Positions 15,750-24,122 of a stretch of DNA of 38,991 nucleotides are shown here, piece after piece. The notes beneath the pieces were generated by a model. That model had not been told where the DNA came from and did not search any database. It saw only the letters and a list, made by a program, of their open reading frames with translations. Both the position numbers and the translations under genes were made by a program. Each line of letters opens with the position of its first letter. Position 1 is the stretch's first letter. This DNA comes from Opitutaceae bacterium. GTDB taxonomy: Bacteria; Verrucomicrobiota; Verrucomicrobiia; Opitutales; Opitutaceae. Where the stretch lies: positions 1 to 38,991 of the forward strand of contig JAHFTD010000015.1 of assembly GCA_023269565.1 (NCBI GenBank), given 5' to 3'.

Positions 15750-16780
15750 TTCCGCGCCGCGCCGCCGTTTCGCTCTGTCTGCTCCCGGGCCTTCTGTTCC
15801 TGGGCGGGGCGCTGGCGGCGGCGGAGCGCGTGGATATTTCCTGGCCGACGCCCAACCGCGCCTGGCAGGAAGGCCGGTCCAGCGATGCGTTCATCCAACC
15901 GACCGTGTCGGGCGATCCGGAATCGGGGCTGTTCGGTTGCGTGCGCAGCGCCGGCACGCAGTTTCACGAGGGCATCGACCTCAAGCCCGTGCGGCACGAT
16001 GCGCGCGGCGAGGCGGTCGATCAAGTGTCCGCTGCGATGGCCGGCGTGGTGCGCCATGTGAATTATCGTCCGGGTGAGAGCAACTACGGGCGCTACATCG
16101 TGCTGGAACATCCCGGCGTCACGCCGGCAGTCTACACGCTCTACGCGCATCTCGCGCGCGTCGAGCCGGGCATCCGGTCCGGGGTCTCCGTCAACAAGGG
16201 GCAGGTGCTCGGCCTCATGGGCCGCAGCGCCAACGGCATGGCGATCCCGCGCGAGCGGGCGCACCTGCACTTCGAGATCGGGCTGATGGTCACGCGGGAC
16301 TTCGAGGCCTGGTATCGGGCACGGAAATTCGGCAGCCCGAACGAACACGGCCAGTGGAACGGCATGAACCTGCTGGGCATCGACCCGCTCGATTTCCTGT
16401 GGCAATGGCGGGGCGGGCGGGTGGACAATTTCCAGCAGTATTTCGACCGCTTCAGACCGGTGGTGCGTGTGCGCATCGCGACTACGCGCATGCCGGACTT
16501 CATCCAGCGCTATCCGTCGCTCCTGCGGCGGCCGCTGCCCGCCGGCCTCATCGGTGGCTGGGAGATCGAGTGCAACGCCACCGGGCTGCCTTTCGCCTGG
16601 ACGCCGCTTACCCCGGCGCAGGTGGCGGGCCTGCCGTTGAACAGGCCCGAGATCGTCACGGTCGACAGCGCAGTGGTGCGCGCCTACCGCTGCAAGTCAC
16701 TCGTGCGGCCCCGCCGGTCGGGCTATGTTCCTGGCGCTGATCTCGAAAAGATGCTCCAGCAGGTCTTTGGCCTGCGTTGA
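15746..16780 (+). CDS. Secreted M23 family metallopeptidase
   Basis: ATG at 15746 overlaps the previous stop (ATGA) and gives 344 residues. A signal peptide spans about residues 1-26 (ends GGALAAA). The LytM/M23 zinc site is H74-x3-D78 (FHEGIDLK) and H173-L-H175 (HLHFEIG), with an additional conserved His at 135 (LYAHLARV), so the catalytic set is intact. These enzymes cut peptide cross-links of peptidoglycan. The 165-residue C-terminal part has no recognised domain. It is the last gene of the hemW operon and ends 24 bp from the convergent TPR gene. Confidence 0.88.
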   Translation: MIPRRAAVSLCLLPGLLFLGGALAAAERVDISWPTPNRAWQEGRSSDAFIQPTVSGDPESGLFGCVRSAGTQFHEGIDLKPVRHDARGEAVDQVSAAMAGVVRHVNYRPGESNYGRYIVLEHPGVTPAVYTLYAHLARVEPGIRSGVSVNKGQVLGLMGRSANGMAIPRERAHLHFEIGLMVTRDFEAWYRARKFGSPNEHGQWNGMNLLGIDPLDFLWQWRGGRVDNFQQYFDRFRPVVRVRIATTRMPDFIQRYPSLLRRPLPAGLIGGWEIECNATGLPFAWTPLTPAQVAGLPLNRPEIVTVDSAVVRAYRCKSLVRPRRSGYVPGADLEKMLQQVFGLR

Positions 16781-16804
16781 ATCCAGCGATCGCGTGCGGG
16801 CGAG

Positions 16805-17179
16805 TCAGTTCCGGGGTTTGAGCTGGCCGAGCATTTGGCGAAATGCCGGGTTGTCCTTGAGGCTCTCCAGGTCGGGGTCCTGTTCCATCCAGTCAAAGTC
16901 AGCGTAGCCGAGCGCGACCGCCCGGCGCAGCGAGTGCAGTGCATCGTCGCGCCGCCGGCTGAGGGCGAGGCTGCAGGCGAGGTTGTAGTGCGCGGTGGCG
17001 TTGGCGGGCTGGAGGCGCACGAGCTTGCGGTCCATGCGCAGGCCGTCGGCGATGCGGCCGGTCTTGGTATAGAGCCCGCCAAGCAGTTCGACGACCTCGG
17101 CATAGCCCGGGCACCGGCGGTGCACGGCCTCGTAGAATAGGATCTCGAACGCGGGGTCGGATTTTGTCTGGCGGGACAT
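16805..17179 (-). CDS. TPR-repeat protein downstream of the Fur-like regulator
   Basis: ATG at 17179 gives 124 residues; the much longer open frame extending upstream overlaps fur on the same strand and is not coding. Tetratricopeptide helices cover about residues 25-95 (YAEVVELLGGLYTKTGRIADGL; NATAHYNLACSLALSRRRDDAL), and the end DPDLESLKDNPAFRQML is a frequent capping segment of such proteins. It probably binds another protein. It begins 2 bp after the Fur-like gene and is almost certainly co-transcribed with it, suggesting a functional link, possibly a partner of the regulator. The partner and role are unknown. Confidence 0.82.
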   Translation of the reverse strand: MSRQTKSDPAFEILFYEAVHRRCPGYAEVVELLGGLYTKTGRIADGLRMDRKLVRLQPANATAHYNLACSLALSRRRDDALHSLRRAVALGYADFDWMEQDPDLESLKDNPAFRQMLGQLKPRN

Positions 17180-17181
17180 CG

Positions 17182-17649
17182 CTATTTTTTCGTGCGGTTC
17201 GGGCAGCGGCCGTGCTGCCGGTAGGCGATGCACTGGGCGCTGACCTGCAGGCGCTGCGAGACGGGCTTGAGGCCGAGCTTCTGCGACACCGTGCTGCCAT
17301 ACCACTCCATGAACGGCGCGATGATTTCGAAAATCCGGCCGCAGTCGACACACACCACCTGCGCCACCTGCGTGCCGCCGCCGGTGACGGGCAGGTAGAA
17401 TTTTTCGCCCGAGCCGATATCGACCTCGCGCAGTAGCTGGCTCTCGGTCATGATCGGCAGCGTGCGGTAGACCGTGGCGCGCGACACGGAGTCGTCGATG
17501 CGCCGGGCGTGCTCCAGCAGCTGCTCGGCGGTGAAGTGTTCCTTGCGGGCCAGCGCCGCGTCGTAGATGGCCAGGCGCTGGCTGGTCACGCGCAGGCCTT
17601 TGGCCGTCAGGTAGGCTTTGAATTTTTCCCGGGAGGCATCGGCACTCAC
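17182..17649 (-). CDS. Fur-family transcriptional regulator with altered metal site
   Basis: GTG at 17649 gives 155 residues, normal Fur length; an upstream ATG at 17736 would add 29 residues without homology. The winged-helix domain is clear: [14 protein letters not shown] (18-31), [10 protein letters not shown] with H38, and the recognition helix SRATVYRTL (56-64). One structural zinc pair is C100-C103 (CVDCG). However, the stretch before it reads [13 protein letters not shown] where Fur, Zur and PerR have a His-rich HHDHLIC-like segment. The last Cys pair is also spaced C140-x8-C149 instead of C-x2-C. Metal sensing is therefore likely changed. The target genes are unknown. It is followed at once by the TPR gene and is divergent to priA. 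Confidence 0.88.
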   Translation of the reverse strand: MSADASREKFKAYLTAKGLRVTSQRLAIYDAALARKEHFTAEQLLEHARRIDDSVSRATVYRTLPIMTESQLLREVDIGSGEKFYLPVTGGGTQVAQVVCVDCGRIFEIIAPFMEWYGSTVSQKLGLKPVSQRLQVSAQCIAYRQHGRCPNRTKK

Positions 17650-17757
17650 GGGCGCAGTGTCGCGTGGGCGTTTTCCGACTGTCAATGGCGAAGACTGGGC
17701 GGGGCTTGGCGGCGAAAACTCGTTGCCACGCCGCACCGCGCGTTCTCACATGGGGCG

Positions 17758-19989
17758 ATGATCGTGGGTGTCCAACCGCTGGCGGGCTTCGATAAGCTCC
17801 TGCACTACCGTGTGCCGGAGACACTGCGCGCCACCGTGCAGACTGGTTCGCTCGTGCGCATCCCCATTCTCCGCCGCCACGAACTCGGGCTCGTGGTCGC
17901 GACCGGCGGGGCGGCGGATGTGCCGCCGGAAAAACTCCGCAACCTCGGTGCGGTGCTGCACGAATTCCCCGTGCTGACGCCCGATCTGCTCGGGCTCGCC
18001 CGCTGGATGAGCGCCTACTACGCGGCGCGGATGGAGCAGGTGTTCGAGGCCATGATCCCCGCCGCCGTGCGCGGGGAGACAAAGTTGAAGCAGGAAAAGC
18101 TCCTCGCCGTCGCGCGTCCCGCCGCAGCCGACGAGCTGGCCGCTCTCACCCGCCGCGCCCCCCAGCAGGCGAAGCTCTACCAATTTCTCCAGCAGCAATT
18201 CCAACCTGTCGCCAAATCGCTCGTGCTCGCCCGGGTCGGAGTCACGGCCGTCGTGGCCACCGGGCTGGTCAAGCGCGGGCTGGCGCGCGAGGAGGCGCGC
18301 CAGGTCGAGCGCGTGGCGTATGCCGACGAGCTCGGCGGCGGCGAACTCGTCACTGCGCTGCCGCCGGCGCTCAACGAGGAACAATCCATCGCGGTGGACG
18401 CCGTGCGCGCAAGCATGGCCAAGCGGAAGTTTGCCGTGCACCTGCTGCACGGTGTCACCGGCTCGGGCAAGACCGAGGTTTACCTCCGTGCGGTCGAGGA
18501 TGCCCTCGCCGCGGGCGGCAGTGCCATCTATCTTGTGCCCGAGGTCGCGTTGACGCCGCAGACCGTCGCGCGGCTGCGCGGGCGCTTCGAGGCTGCGGGA
18601 CACCGCACGGTTGTCTGGCACAGCCATCTGAGCGAGGGCGAGCGCTTCGACGGCTGGCAGGCGCTCGTGACCGGACGGGCCCACGTGGTCGTCGGCGCGC
18701 GCTCGGCGGTCTTCGCCCCGGTGCCCGGCCTCCGGCTCATCGTCGTCGACGAGGAACACGAGCCGGCCTACAAGCAGGACGAGGCGCCGCGCTACCACGG
18801 CCGCGATGTCGCCGTCTACCGTGCCAAACTCACCGGCGCCGTCTGCCTGCTCGGCTCGGCCACACCGTCGCTCGAGTCGGTGGCCAACGCGCGCGCGGGC
18901 AAATACCGGCTCAGTTCGCTGCTCCGCCGCGTCGACGACAAGAAGATGCCCGACATCCAGGTCGTCGACATGCGGATCGAGGTGATGCGGCAGCGCGGGC
19001 TCGTCACGCTCTCGCGCCTGCTGGTCGACCACATGCACCAGCGGTTCGCGCGCCGGGAGCAGATCATCCTTTTCATCAACCGGCGCGGTTACTCGACGAG
19101 CCTGCTCTGCCGGAAGTGCGGCCATGTGGAGGAATGCCCGCATTGCAGCGTGGCGCTCACCTACCACCGCGCCGACGAGACGCTGAAGTGCCACCTCTGC
19201 GGCCAGGAGCGGGGTGCGCCGGCCGGTTGCCCGGCATGCGGCTCGCCCGAGATCCGCTGGCGCGGGCTCGGCACCCAGCGCGTCGAGGAGGCCGTGCGCC
19301 GCGTGCTGCCGCGCGCCCGGCTCGAGCGTATGGACACCGACGCGATGGCGAAGAAGCACCGGTTCCGGCAAATCCTGAACGATTTCCGCCTCGGCAAGAT
19401 TGATGTGCTCATCGGCACGCAGATGATCGGCAAGGGGCTCGACTTTCCCAACGTCACGCTCGTCGGGCTGGTCGACGCCGACCTGTCGATGCACGTGCCG
19501 GACTTCCGGGCCAACGAGCGCACGTTCCAGCTGCTGATGCAGGTGTCGGGGCGGGCGGGTCGCGGCGACCGCGCGGGCGAGGTCGTGGTGCAGACCTTCA
19601 CCCCGCAGGCCGGCGCCATCCAGTTCGCGCGCCGGGCGGACTTTGACGGTTTCGCCGACACCGAGCTGAAGATGCGGAAGCAGTTCAACTATCCGCCCTA
19701 CCGGCATCTCATCCACCACCTGTTCCGCGGTCCGAATCCGGAGAAGATCAAGTTCTTCGCCGAGCATTGGGTGAAGCGCGTCGAGGCCGCGCTCGGCGGC
19801 GCGGTGGAGGTGCGCGGCCCGTCCGCGGCGCCCATCGAGAAGGTGAAGGACGAGTATCGCTTCCAGGTCTGGTATTTCTGCGCGAGCGCGGCGCGGGCCG
19901 TGCCACGGCTCGTGGAGCTGCAGAACGGCTTTGCCTGGCCCCCCGACGTCACCCAGATGTTGGATGTCGATCCGATGAACCTAGTCTGA
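17758..19989 (+). CDS. priA: Primosomal protein N' (PriA helicase)
   Basis: ATG at 17758 gives 743 residues, the usual PriA size; longer upstream frames overlap fur antisense. The N-terminal 3'-DNA-binding domain begins VGVQPLAGFDKLLHYRVP. Helicase motifs include Walker A GVTGSGKT (232-239), the DEEH box (331-334), and GSATPSLES. Eight zinc cysteines (451, 454, 460, 463, 478, 481, 491, 494) lie in the inserted Cys region. GTQMIGKGLDFPNVTLV and VSGRAGRGDRAGEV are motifs V and VI. PriA restarts collapsed replication forks by recognising D-loops and reloading the replisome. It is followed after 7 bp by a TIGR01777 gene on the same strand. Confidence 0.97.
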   Translation: MIVGVQPLAGFDKLLHYRVPETLRATVQTGSLVRIPILRRHELGLVVATGGAADVPPEKLRNLGAVLHEFPVLTPDLLGLARWMSAYYAARMEQVFEAMIPAAVRGETKLKQEKLLAVARPAAADELAALTRRAPQQAKLYQFLQQQFQPVAKSLVLARVGVTAVVATGLVKRGLAREEARQVERVAYADELGGGELVTALPPALNEEQSIAVDAVRASMAKRKFAVHLLHGVTGSGKTEVYLRAVEDALAAGGSAIYLVPEVALTPQTVARLRGRFEAAGHRTVVWHSHLSEGERFDGWQALVTGRAHVVVGARSAVFAPVPGLRLIVVDEEHEPAYKQDEAPRYHGRDVAVYRAKLTGAVCLLGSATPSLESVANARAGKYRLSSLLRRVDDKKMPDIQVVDMRIEVMRQRGLVTLSRLLVDHMHQRFARREQIILFINRRGYSTSLLCRKCGHVEECPHCSVALTYHRADETLKCHLCGQERGAPAGCPACGSPEIRWRGLGTQRVEEAVRRVLPRARLERMDTDAMAKKHRFRQILNDFRLGKIDVLIGTQMIGKGLDFPNVTLVGLVDADLSMHVPDFRANERTFQLLMQVSGRAGRGDRAGEVVVQTFTPQAGAIQFARRADFDGFADTELKMRKQFNYPPYRHLIHHLFRGPNPEKIKFFAEHWVKRVEAALGGAVEVRGPSAAPIEKVKDEYRFQVWYFCASAARAVPRLVELQNGFAWPPDVTQMLDVDPMNLV

Positions 19990-19996
19990 TCGCGCG

Positions 19997-20959
19997 ATGA
20001 AAATCGTCCTTCCCGGCGGCAGCGGTCAGATCGGCGCGTCGCTCGCGCGGGCTTTTCAGCGCGACGGCCACGAGGTTGTGGTTCTAAGCCGCGGCGCGCG
20101 ACCCGCGCCGTGGCACGTCGTTGCTTGGGACGCGAAAAATCCTGGCCCGTGGACAAAGGAGCTGGAAGGCGCGGACGCCGTCATCAACCTTGCCGGGCGC
20201 AGCGTCAACTGCCGCTACAACGCCGCGAACCGCCGCGAAATCATTGCTTCCCGTGTGGACTCGGTCCGCGCAGTGGGCCGCGCCATTGCGGCCGCTGCGA
20301 AACCGCCCCGCGTCTGGCTGCAGGCGGGCACGGCCACGATTTACGCGCACCGTTACGACGCACCCAACGACGAGGCCACCGGCATCATCGACCCGGCGGA
20401 GCCGGGCGCACCCAGCACATGGCGTTTCAGCATCGACGTGGCGACGGCATGGGAACGCACCTTGGAGGAGTTTGCTCCACCGCGCACCCGCTGCGTGATG
20501 TTGCGATCGGCGATGGTGATGAGCCCGGATCGCGGGGGCGTCTTCGATGTGATGCTCGGCCTCGTTCGGCGCGGCCTCGGCGGACGCATGGGCGACGGGC
20601 GGCAATTTGTCTCGTGGATTCACGGGGATGATTTTCACCGCGCGATCTGCTGGCTCATCACGTGCGACGATCTCGCCGGAGCGGTCAACCTCGCCGCGCC
20701 GCAGCCGCTGCCCAACGCCGATTTCATGCGCGCGCTGCGCCAGGCCGTGGGTGTCCGCTTCGGCCTGCCCGCCGCCGAATGGATGCTGGAAATCGGCGCG
20801 GTTTTTCTACGGACAGAGACAGAATTAATCTTGAAGAGCCGCCGCGTAATTTCAGGACGCCTTATGCAAAGCGGTTTCACGTTCAACCACCCAGCTTGGC
20901 CCGAAGCCGCCCGCGACCTCTACCGCCGTTGGCGCGAGCAACGGATGGCGGACGCATAA
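19997..20959 (+). CDS. TIGR01777 family epimerase-like protein (YfcH-like)
   Basis: This 320-residue protein starts at ATG 19997. The Rossmann loop is GGSGQIG near the N-terminus, followed by LSRGARP (NADP phosphate-binding position) and the family hallmark ADAVINLAGRSVNCRY. WRFSIDVATAWERTLE and the DUF1731-like end (RVISGRLMQSGFTFNHPAW) complete the TIGR01777 pattern. The biological role of the family is poorly known; a nucleotide-sugar type oxidoreductase is possible. Start and stop are typical and the gene lies 7 bp after priA, so it may be co-transcribed. Confidence 0.9.
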   Translation: MKIVLPGGSGQIGASLARAFQRDGHEVVVLSRGARPAPWHVVAWDAKNPGPWTKELEGADAVINLAGRSVNCRYNAANRREIIASRVDSVRAVGRAIAAAAKPPRVWLQAGTATIYAHRYDAPNDEATGIIDPAEPGAPSTWRFSIDVATAWERTLEEFAPPRTRCVMLRSAMVMSPDRGGVFDVMLGLVRRGLGGRMGDGRQFVSWIHGDDFHRAICWLITCDDLAGAVNLAAPQPLPNADFMRALRQAVGVRFGLPAAEWMLEIGAVFLRTETELILKSRRVISGRLMQSGFTFNHPAWPEAARDLYRRWREQRMADA

Positions 20960-21069
20960 GCGCTCGCAAGCACGTCAGAAAACCGTGCGTTCAGGCGTTG
21001 TCCACCGGTTTAGGGCAGCGAAATCGGCTTTCAATCAGCGAAGATTTGCCAAGATTAGCGGTTAAACCA

Positions 21070-22494
21070 ATGCGCACCTATTTTATGGGCATCTGTGGCA
21101 CCGCGATGGGGAACGCAGCGTTGCTCGCGCGTGCTACCGGCCAGGAGGTGTCCGGGGCGGACGCCAACATCTACCCGCCAATGAGCACCGTGCTGGCGGA
21201 GGCCGGCATCACCCTGCGCGAGGGCTACGACCCGGCCCGGCTCAAGGAACTCGCCCCCGACCTCGTCGTCATTGGCAACGCCATGACGCGCGGTAACGCG
21301 GAGGTCGAATGGCTGCTCGACTCACGCGCGTTCAACTGCACCTCGCTGCCGGCCTTTCTCGCGGACTTTGTCCTCAAGGGCCGACGGAACCTTGTCATCG
21401 CCGGCACGCACGGCAAGACGACCGCGACGGCGCTGGCGGCGTTTCTGCTGCGAGAAAACGGGTGCGATCCCGGTTATCTGATCGGTGGCGTGCCGCAGGA
21501 CCCGCCCACCGGCAGCCATCTCGGCGCGGCGGCGGATCCGTTCGTCATCGAGGGCGACGAATACGACAGCGCGTTCTTCGACAAGCGCAGCAAGTTTATC
21601 CACTATACGCCGCACATTGCCGTGCTGAACAATCTCGAATTCGACCACGCCGATATCTTCCGCGACCTCGAGGACGTGAAGCGGACTTTCTCCCACCTCA
21701 CGCGCATCGTGCCGCGCCACGGCTGGATCGTGCTCAATGGTGACGACACCAACCTCGCCGCGCTCGGCCCGCTGGGCTGGACCCGCGTCGTGCGCGTCGG
21801 CACCGGCGAGAAAAATGACCTACGCATTGCGAGCTTCGCCGAGTCGGCGGGGGGCGCGACGTTTCGGTTGTTCTGGAAGGGCACGCTGTGGGCTGAGGTC
21901 GAGTGGACGCAGCCCGGTCTTTTCAACGCCCGCAACGCCGCGATGGCTGCGTGCGCCGCCGGGCTGGCGCTGTTCCCGGACAATCCGACCAGACTAAAAC
22001 TCGACGCGCTCGCGCGGTTCCGCGGCGTGTTGCGCCGGCAGCAGCTGCTGGTGGACACACCGCTGGTCAAGGTCATCGAGGACTTCGGCCATCATCCGAC
22101 GGCCATCGCCGCGACGCTGGAATCGCTGCGCGCGCGCTACGCCGGCCACGTCATCCACGCCGCCTTCGAGCCGCGCAGCAACACGTCGCGCCGGAAGGTC
22201 ATGCAGACGGCGTTTATGCGGGCGCTCGCGCTGGCGGACGAGGTCTACCTCGGTGCCGTCGCTCGAGCCGAGCAGCTGAAACCCGAGGAGCGATTCGACG
22301 CTGAGGTCTTGATCCAATTCCTTGAGAGCCAGGGTGTGCGCGGTTGCACGGCACCGAGCAATACCGCGTTGCTGGAAAAAATCGTCGCCGGCACGCGTGC
22401 CGAAGCTACGAGGCCGCAGCTCGTCGTATTCTTCACCAACGGCTCGTTCGATGGGATAATCCAAAAATTCGTCGCCACGACGAAAGCACGCTGA
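21070..22494 (+). CDS. mpl: UDP-N-acetylmuramate:L-Ala-gamma-D-Glu-meso-DAP ligase (Mpl)
   Basis: ATG at 21070 gives 474 residues. The N-terminus MRTYFMGICGTAMGNAALLAR and the ATP loop GTHGKTTAT (112-120) are Mur-ligase hallmarks. GDEYDSAFFDKRSKF, HADIFRD and EPRSNTSRRKVMQ are characteristic of Mpl rather than MurC. Mpl attaches recovered murein tripeptide to UDP-MurNAc, the last step of peptidoglycan recycling in Gram-negative bacteria. The 110-bp gap upstream is AT-richer than its surroundings and probably contains the promoter. Its TGA is directly followed by the TGA of rimO on the other strand (palindrome TGATCA), so the two genes end without any space between them. Confidence 0.96.
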   Translation: MRTYFMGICGTAMGNAALLARATGQEVSGADANIYPPMSTVLAEAGITLREGYDPARLKELAPDLVVIGNAMTRGNAEVEWLLDSRAFNCTSLPAFLADFVLKGRRNLVIAGTHGKTTATALAAFLLRENGCDPGYLIGGVPQDPPTGSHLGAAADPFVIEGDEYDSAFFDKRSKFIHYTPHIAVLNNLEFDHADIFRDLEDVKRTFSHLTRIVPRHGWIVLNGDDTNLAALGPLGWTRVVRVGTGEKNDLRIASFAESAGGATFRLFWKGTLWAEVEWTQPGLFNARNAAMAACAAGLALFPDNPTRLKLDALARFRGVLRRQQLLVDTPLVKVIEDFGHHPTAIAATLESLRARYAGHVIHAAFEPRSNTSRRKVMQTAFMRALALADEVYLGAVARAEQLKPEERFDAEVLIQFLESQGVRGCTAPSNTALLEKIVAGTRAEATRPQLVVFFTNGSFDGIIQKFVATTKAR

Positions 22495-23907
22495 TCACTG
22501 CGCCTGCTTGGCGATCTTGTAGACGACAGGCTCCTCCCCCTTGGGCAGGGCGATCAGGTCGTAGTCGTGGAAGGAGTTGATTTTCACCTCGGTGAATTCG
22601 CCGACCGGCAGACTCTTCTGGACGTAGACACGGCCGTCGATGTCGGGCGCGTCGGCTTCGCCGCGGGCGACACCGGGCTCCTCGACCAGCACCTTGAGTT
22701 TTTTGCCGACGTAATTCTTGGAAACCTCACGGGCGATCTGCTGCTGCAGCGCCATCAGCCGGTGCCAGCGGGTTTCCTTCACCTTGGCAGGGATCTGTTC
22801 GGTCATCTTCGCGGCGCGCGTGCCTTCCTCCTGTGAGAAGCGGAAAACGCCGAGGCGCTCGAACTTCGTCTCCTTGATGAAAGCACAAAGCTCGTCGATG
22901 TCGGCCTCGGCCTCGCCGGGGAAGCCGGCGATGAAAGTCGTGCGGATGGCGATGCCGGGGATGCCGGCGCGGATGCGCTTGATGAGGTTGCGGATGTAGT
23001 CGCCGCTGGTCTCGCGCTGCATCAGGCCGAGCATGCGGTCGCTGATGTGCTGGAGCGGAATGTCGATGTAGCGGGCGACCTTCGGGCACTCGGCGATGGT
23101 GCGGATAAGCTCGTCGCTCCAGTGCGCCGGGTGAGTGTAGAGGAGGCGGATCCAGAAGTCGCCCTCGAGGGCGTTGAGCTGGCGGAGCAGGGTGGTGAGG
23201 GCGGTGCCGCGGGTGGAATCAACGGGCGTCCGCGGGTTCGGGCGCTGCTCCCAGGTGTCCATGCCGAAGAAGGTCGTGTCCTGCGAAATCAGGTTGAGCT
23301 CCTTGACGCCCTCCTTGACGAGCTGGCGCGCCTCGGCGACGACGCTCTCGACGGTGCGGCTGCGGTGCCGGCCGCGGATCTGCGGGATGATGCAGAAGGT
23401 GCATGGGTGGTTGCAGCCCTCGGCAATCTTGACGTAGGCGAAATGCCGCGGCGTGAGCCGGAAGCGCGGCGTGTCGTAATCGGGGATGTAGGTCGAGCGG
23501 CCGGCCACGTAGTCGGCGGGGGCGTCCTTTTTCCCGCGCTCGCGGGCGTAGATTTCCTCGATGATGGGCGCGACCTTTGTCACCTGGTCGAGGCCGATGA
23601 AGGCGTCGACCTCGTGGAGTTCACCGGAGAGGCTCTTGGAGAAACGCTGCGCCATGCAACCGGCGACGATGAGTTTCTGCGACTGGCGGCGTTTCTTCAT
23701 GCCGCGGGTCTGATGCACCTCGAGGATGTGGTTGATCGACTCCTCTTTGGACGAGTCGATGAACGAGCAGGTGTTGACGATGACGACATCGGCCTGCGCC
23801 GCCTCGGGGATGACCCGCATACCGGCCTGGTGCAGGTGGCCGACCATGATCTCGCTGTCGACGAGGTTCTTCGCGCAACCGAGGGAGATGAGGCTGACCG
23901 TGATCAT
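22495..23907 (-). CDS. rimO: Ribosomal protein S12 methylthiotransferase RimO
   Basis: This 470-residue protein starts at ATG 23907 with ISLGCAKNLVDSE, the RimO signature. The N-terminal iron-sulfur cluster uses C11, C47 (VNTCSFI) and C84 (AGCMAQR). The radical SAM cluster uses C165, C169 and C172 (CNHPCTFC). A TRAM domain forms the last 65 residues or so, where it binds S12. RimO methylthiolates an Asp of ribosomal protein S12. The gene is 59 bp downstream of a 32-residue basic-protein gene, with a terminator hairpin in between, so transcription may be partly independent. Confidence 0.96.
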   Translation of the reverse strand: MITVSLISLGCAKNLVDSEIMVGHLHQAGMRVIPEAAQADVVIVNTCSFIDSSKEESINHILEVHQTRGMKKRRQSQKLIVAGCMAQRFSKSLSGELHEVDAFIGLDQVTKVAPIIEEIYARERGKKDAPADYVAGRSTYIPDYDTPRFRLTPRHFAYVKIAEGCNHPCTFCIIPQIRGRHRSRTVESVVAEARQLVKEGVKELNLISQDTTFFGMDTWEQRPNPRTPVDSTRGTALTTLLRQLNALEGDFWIRLLYTHPAHWSDELIRTIAECPKVARYIDIPLQHISDRMLGLMQRETSGDYIRNLIKRIRAGIPGIAIRTTFIAGFPGEAEADIDELCAFIKETKFERLGVFRFSQEEGTRAAKMTEQIPAKVKETRWHRLMALQQQIAREVSKNYVGKKLKVLVEEPGVARGEADAPDIDGRVYVQKSLPVGEFTEVKINSFHDYDLIALPKGEEPVVYKIAKQAQ

Positions 23908-23910
23908 GGG

Positions 23911-23943
23911 AAAAAGAAAAGCGCCCGCCGTGAGTGCGGGCGC
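23911..23943 (-). terminator. Rho-independent terminator after the small basic-protein gene
   Basis: GCGCCCGC (23921-23928) and GCGGGCGC (23936-23943) form a perfect 8-bp stem with a 7-base loop. On the minus strand it is followed by TTTTCTTTTT. It lies 24 nt beyond the TAA of the 32-residue gene and just before the rimO start, so it separates the two. Confidence 0.85.
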
Positions 23944-23966
23944 GCGCTACGGCGGCGGGCGGCGGC

Positions 23967-24065
23967 TTACTTCTTCTTGCGCGCGACGGCGACCCGGGCC
24001 TTCTTGCGCTTGAGATAGGCGAGACGGCGTTTCTTCTTGATGACCTTGTTGAGTTGTTGACCCAT
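23967..24065 (-). CDS. Very small, highly basic protein (32 aa)
   Basis: ATG at 24065 and TAA at 23967-23969 bound a 32-codon frame that begins MGQQLNKVIKKKRRLAYLKR and ends ARKKK. More than a third of the residues are Lys or Arg and there is no acidic residue. The composition and size resemble small ribosome-associated or RNA-binding proteins of the bTHX kind, but I cannot assign a family. A strong terminator hairpin follows it at once, as expected for a separately expressed gene, and rimO, a ribosome-modifying enzyme, is next. Both facts support a real gene with a role at the ribosome; the role itself is inference. Confidence 0.75.
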   Translation of the reverse strand: MGQQLNKVIKKKRRLAYLKRKKARVAVARKKK

Positions 24066-24122
24066 AAGTTTGGTTGGTGAGGCGTGATGACGGCGAATCC
24101 GTCGCCGGGAGTCAAGCCGTCC

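Noticed and set aside
16805-18082. 425-residue extension of the TPR gene upstream
   Set aside because: It overlaps the Fur-like gene in another frame on the same strand; the TPR homology begins only after the ATG at 17179.
17746-19767. 673-residue minus-strand frame antisense to priA
   Set aside because: Antisense shadow of PriA in high-GC DNA; low-complexity composition and no domain pattern.
20965-20990. GCACG/CGTGC hairpin before mpl
   Set aside because: A 5-bp stem with a long loop is expected by chance in such DNA; no T-run and no regulatory match.
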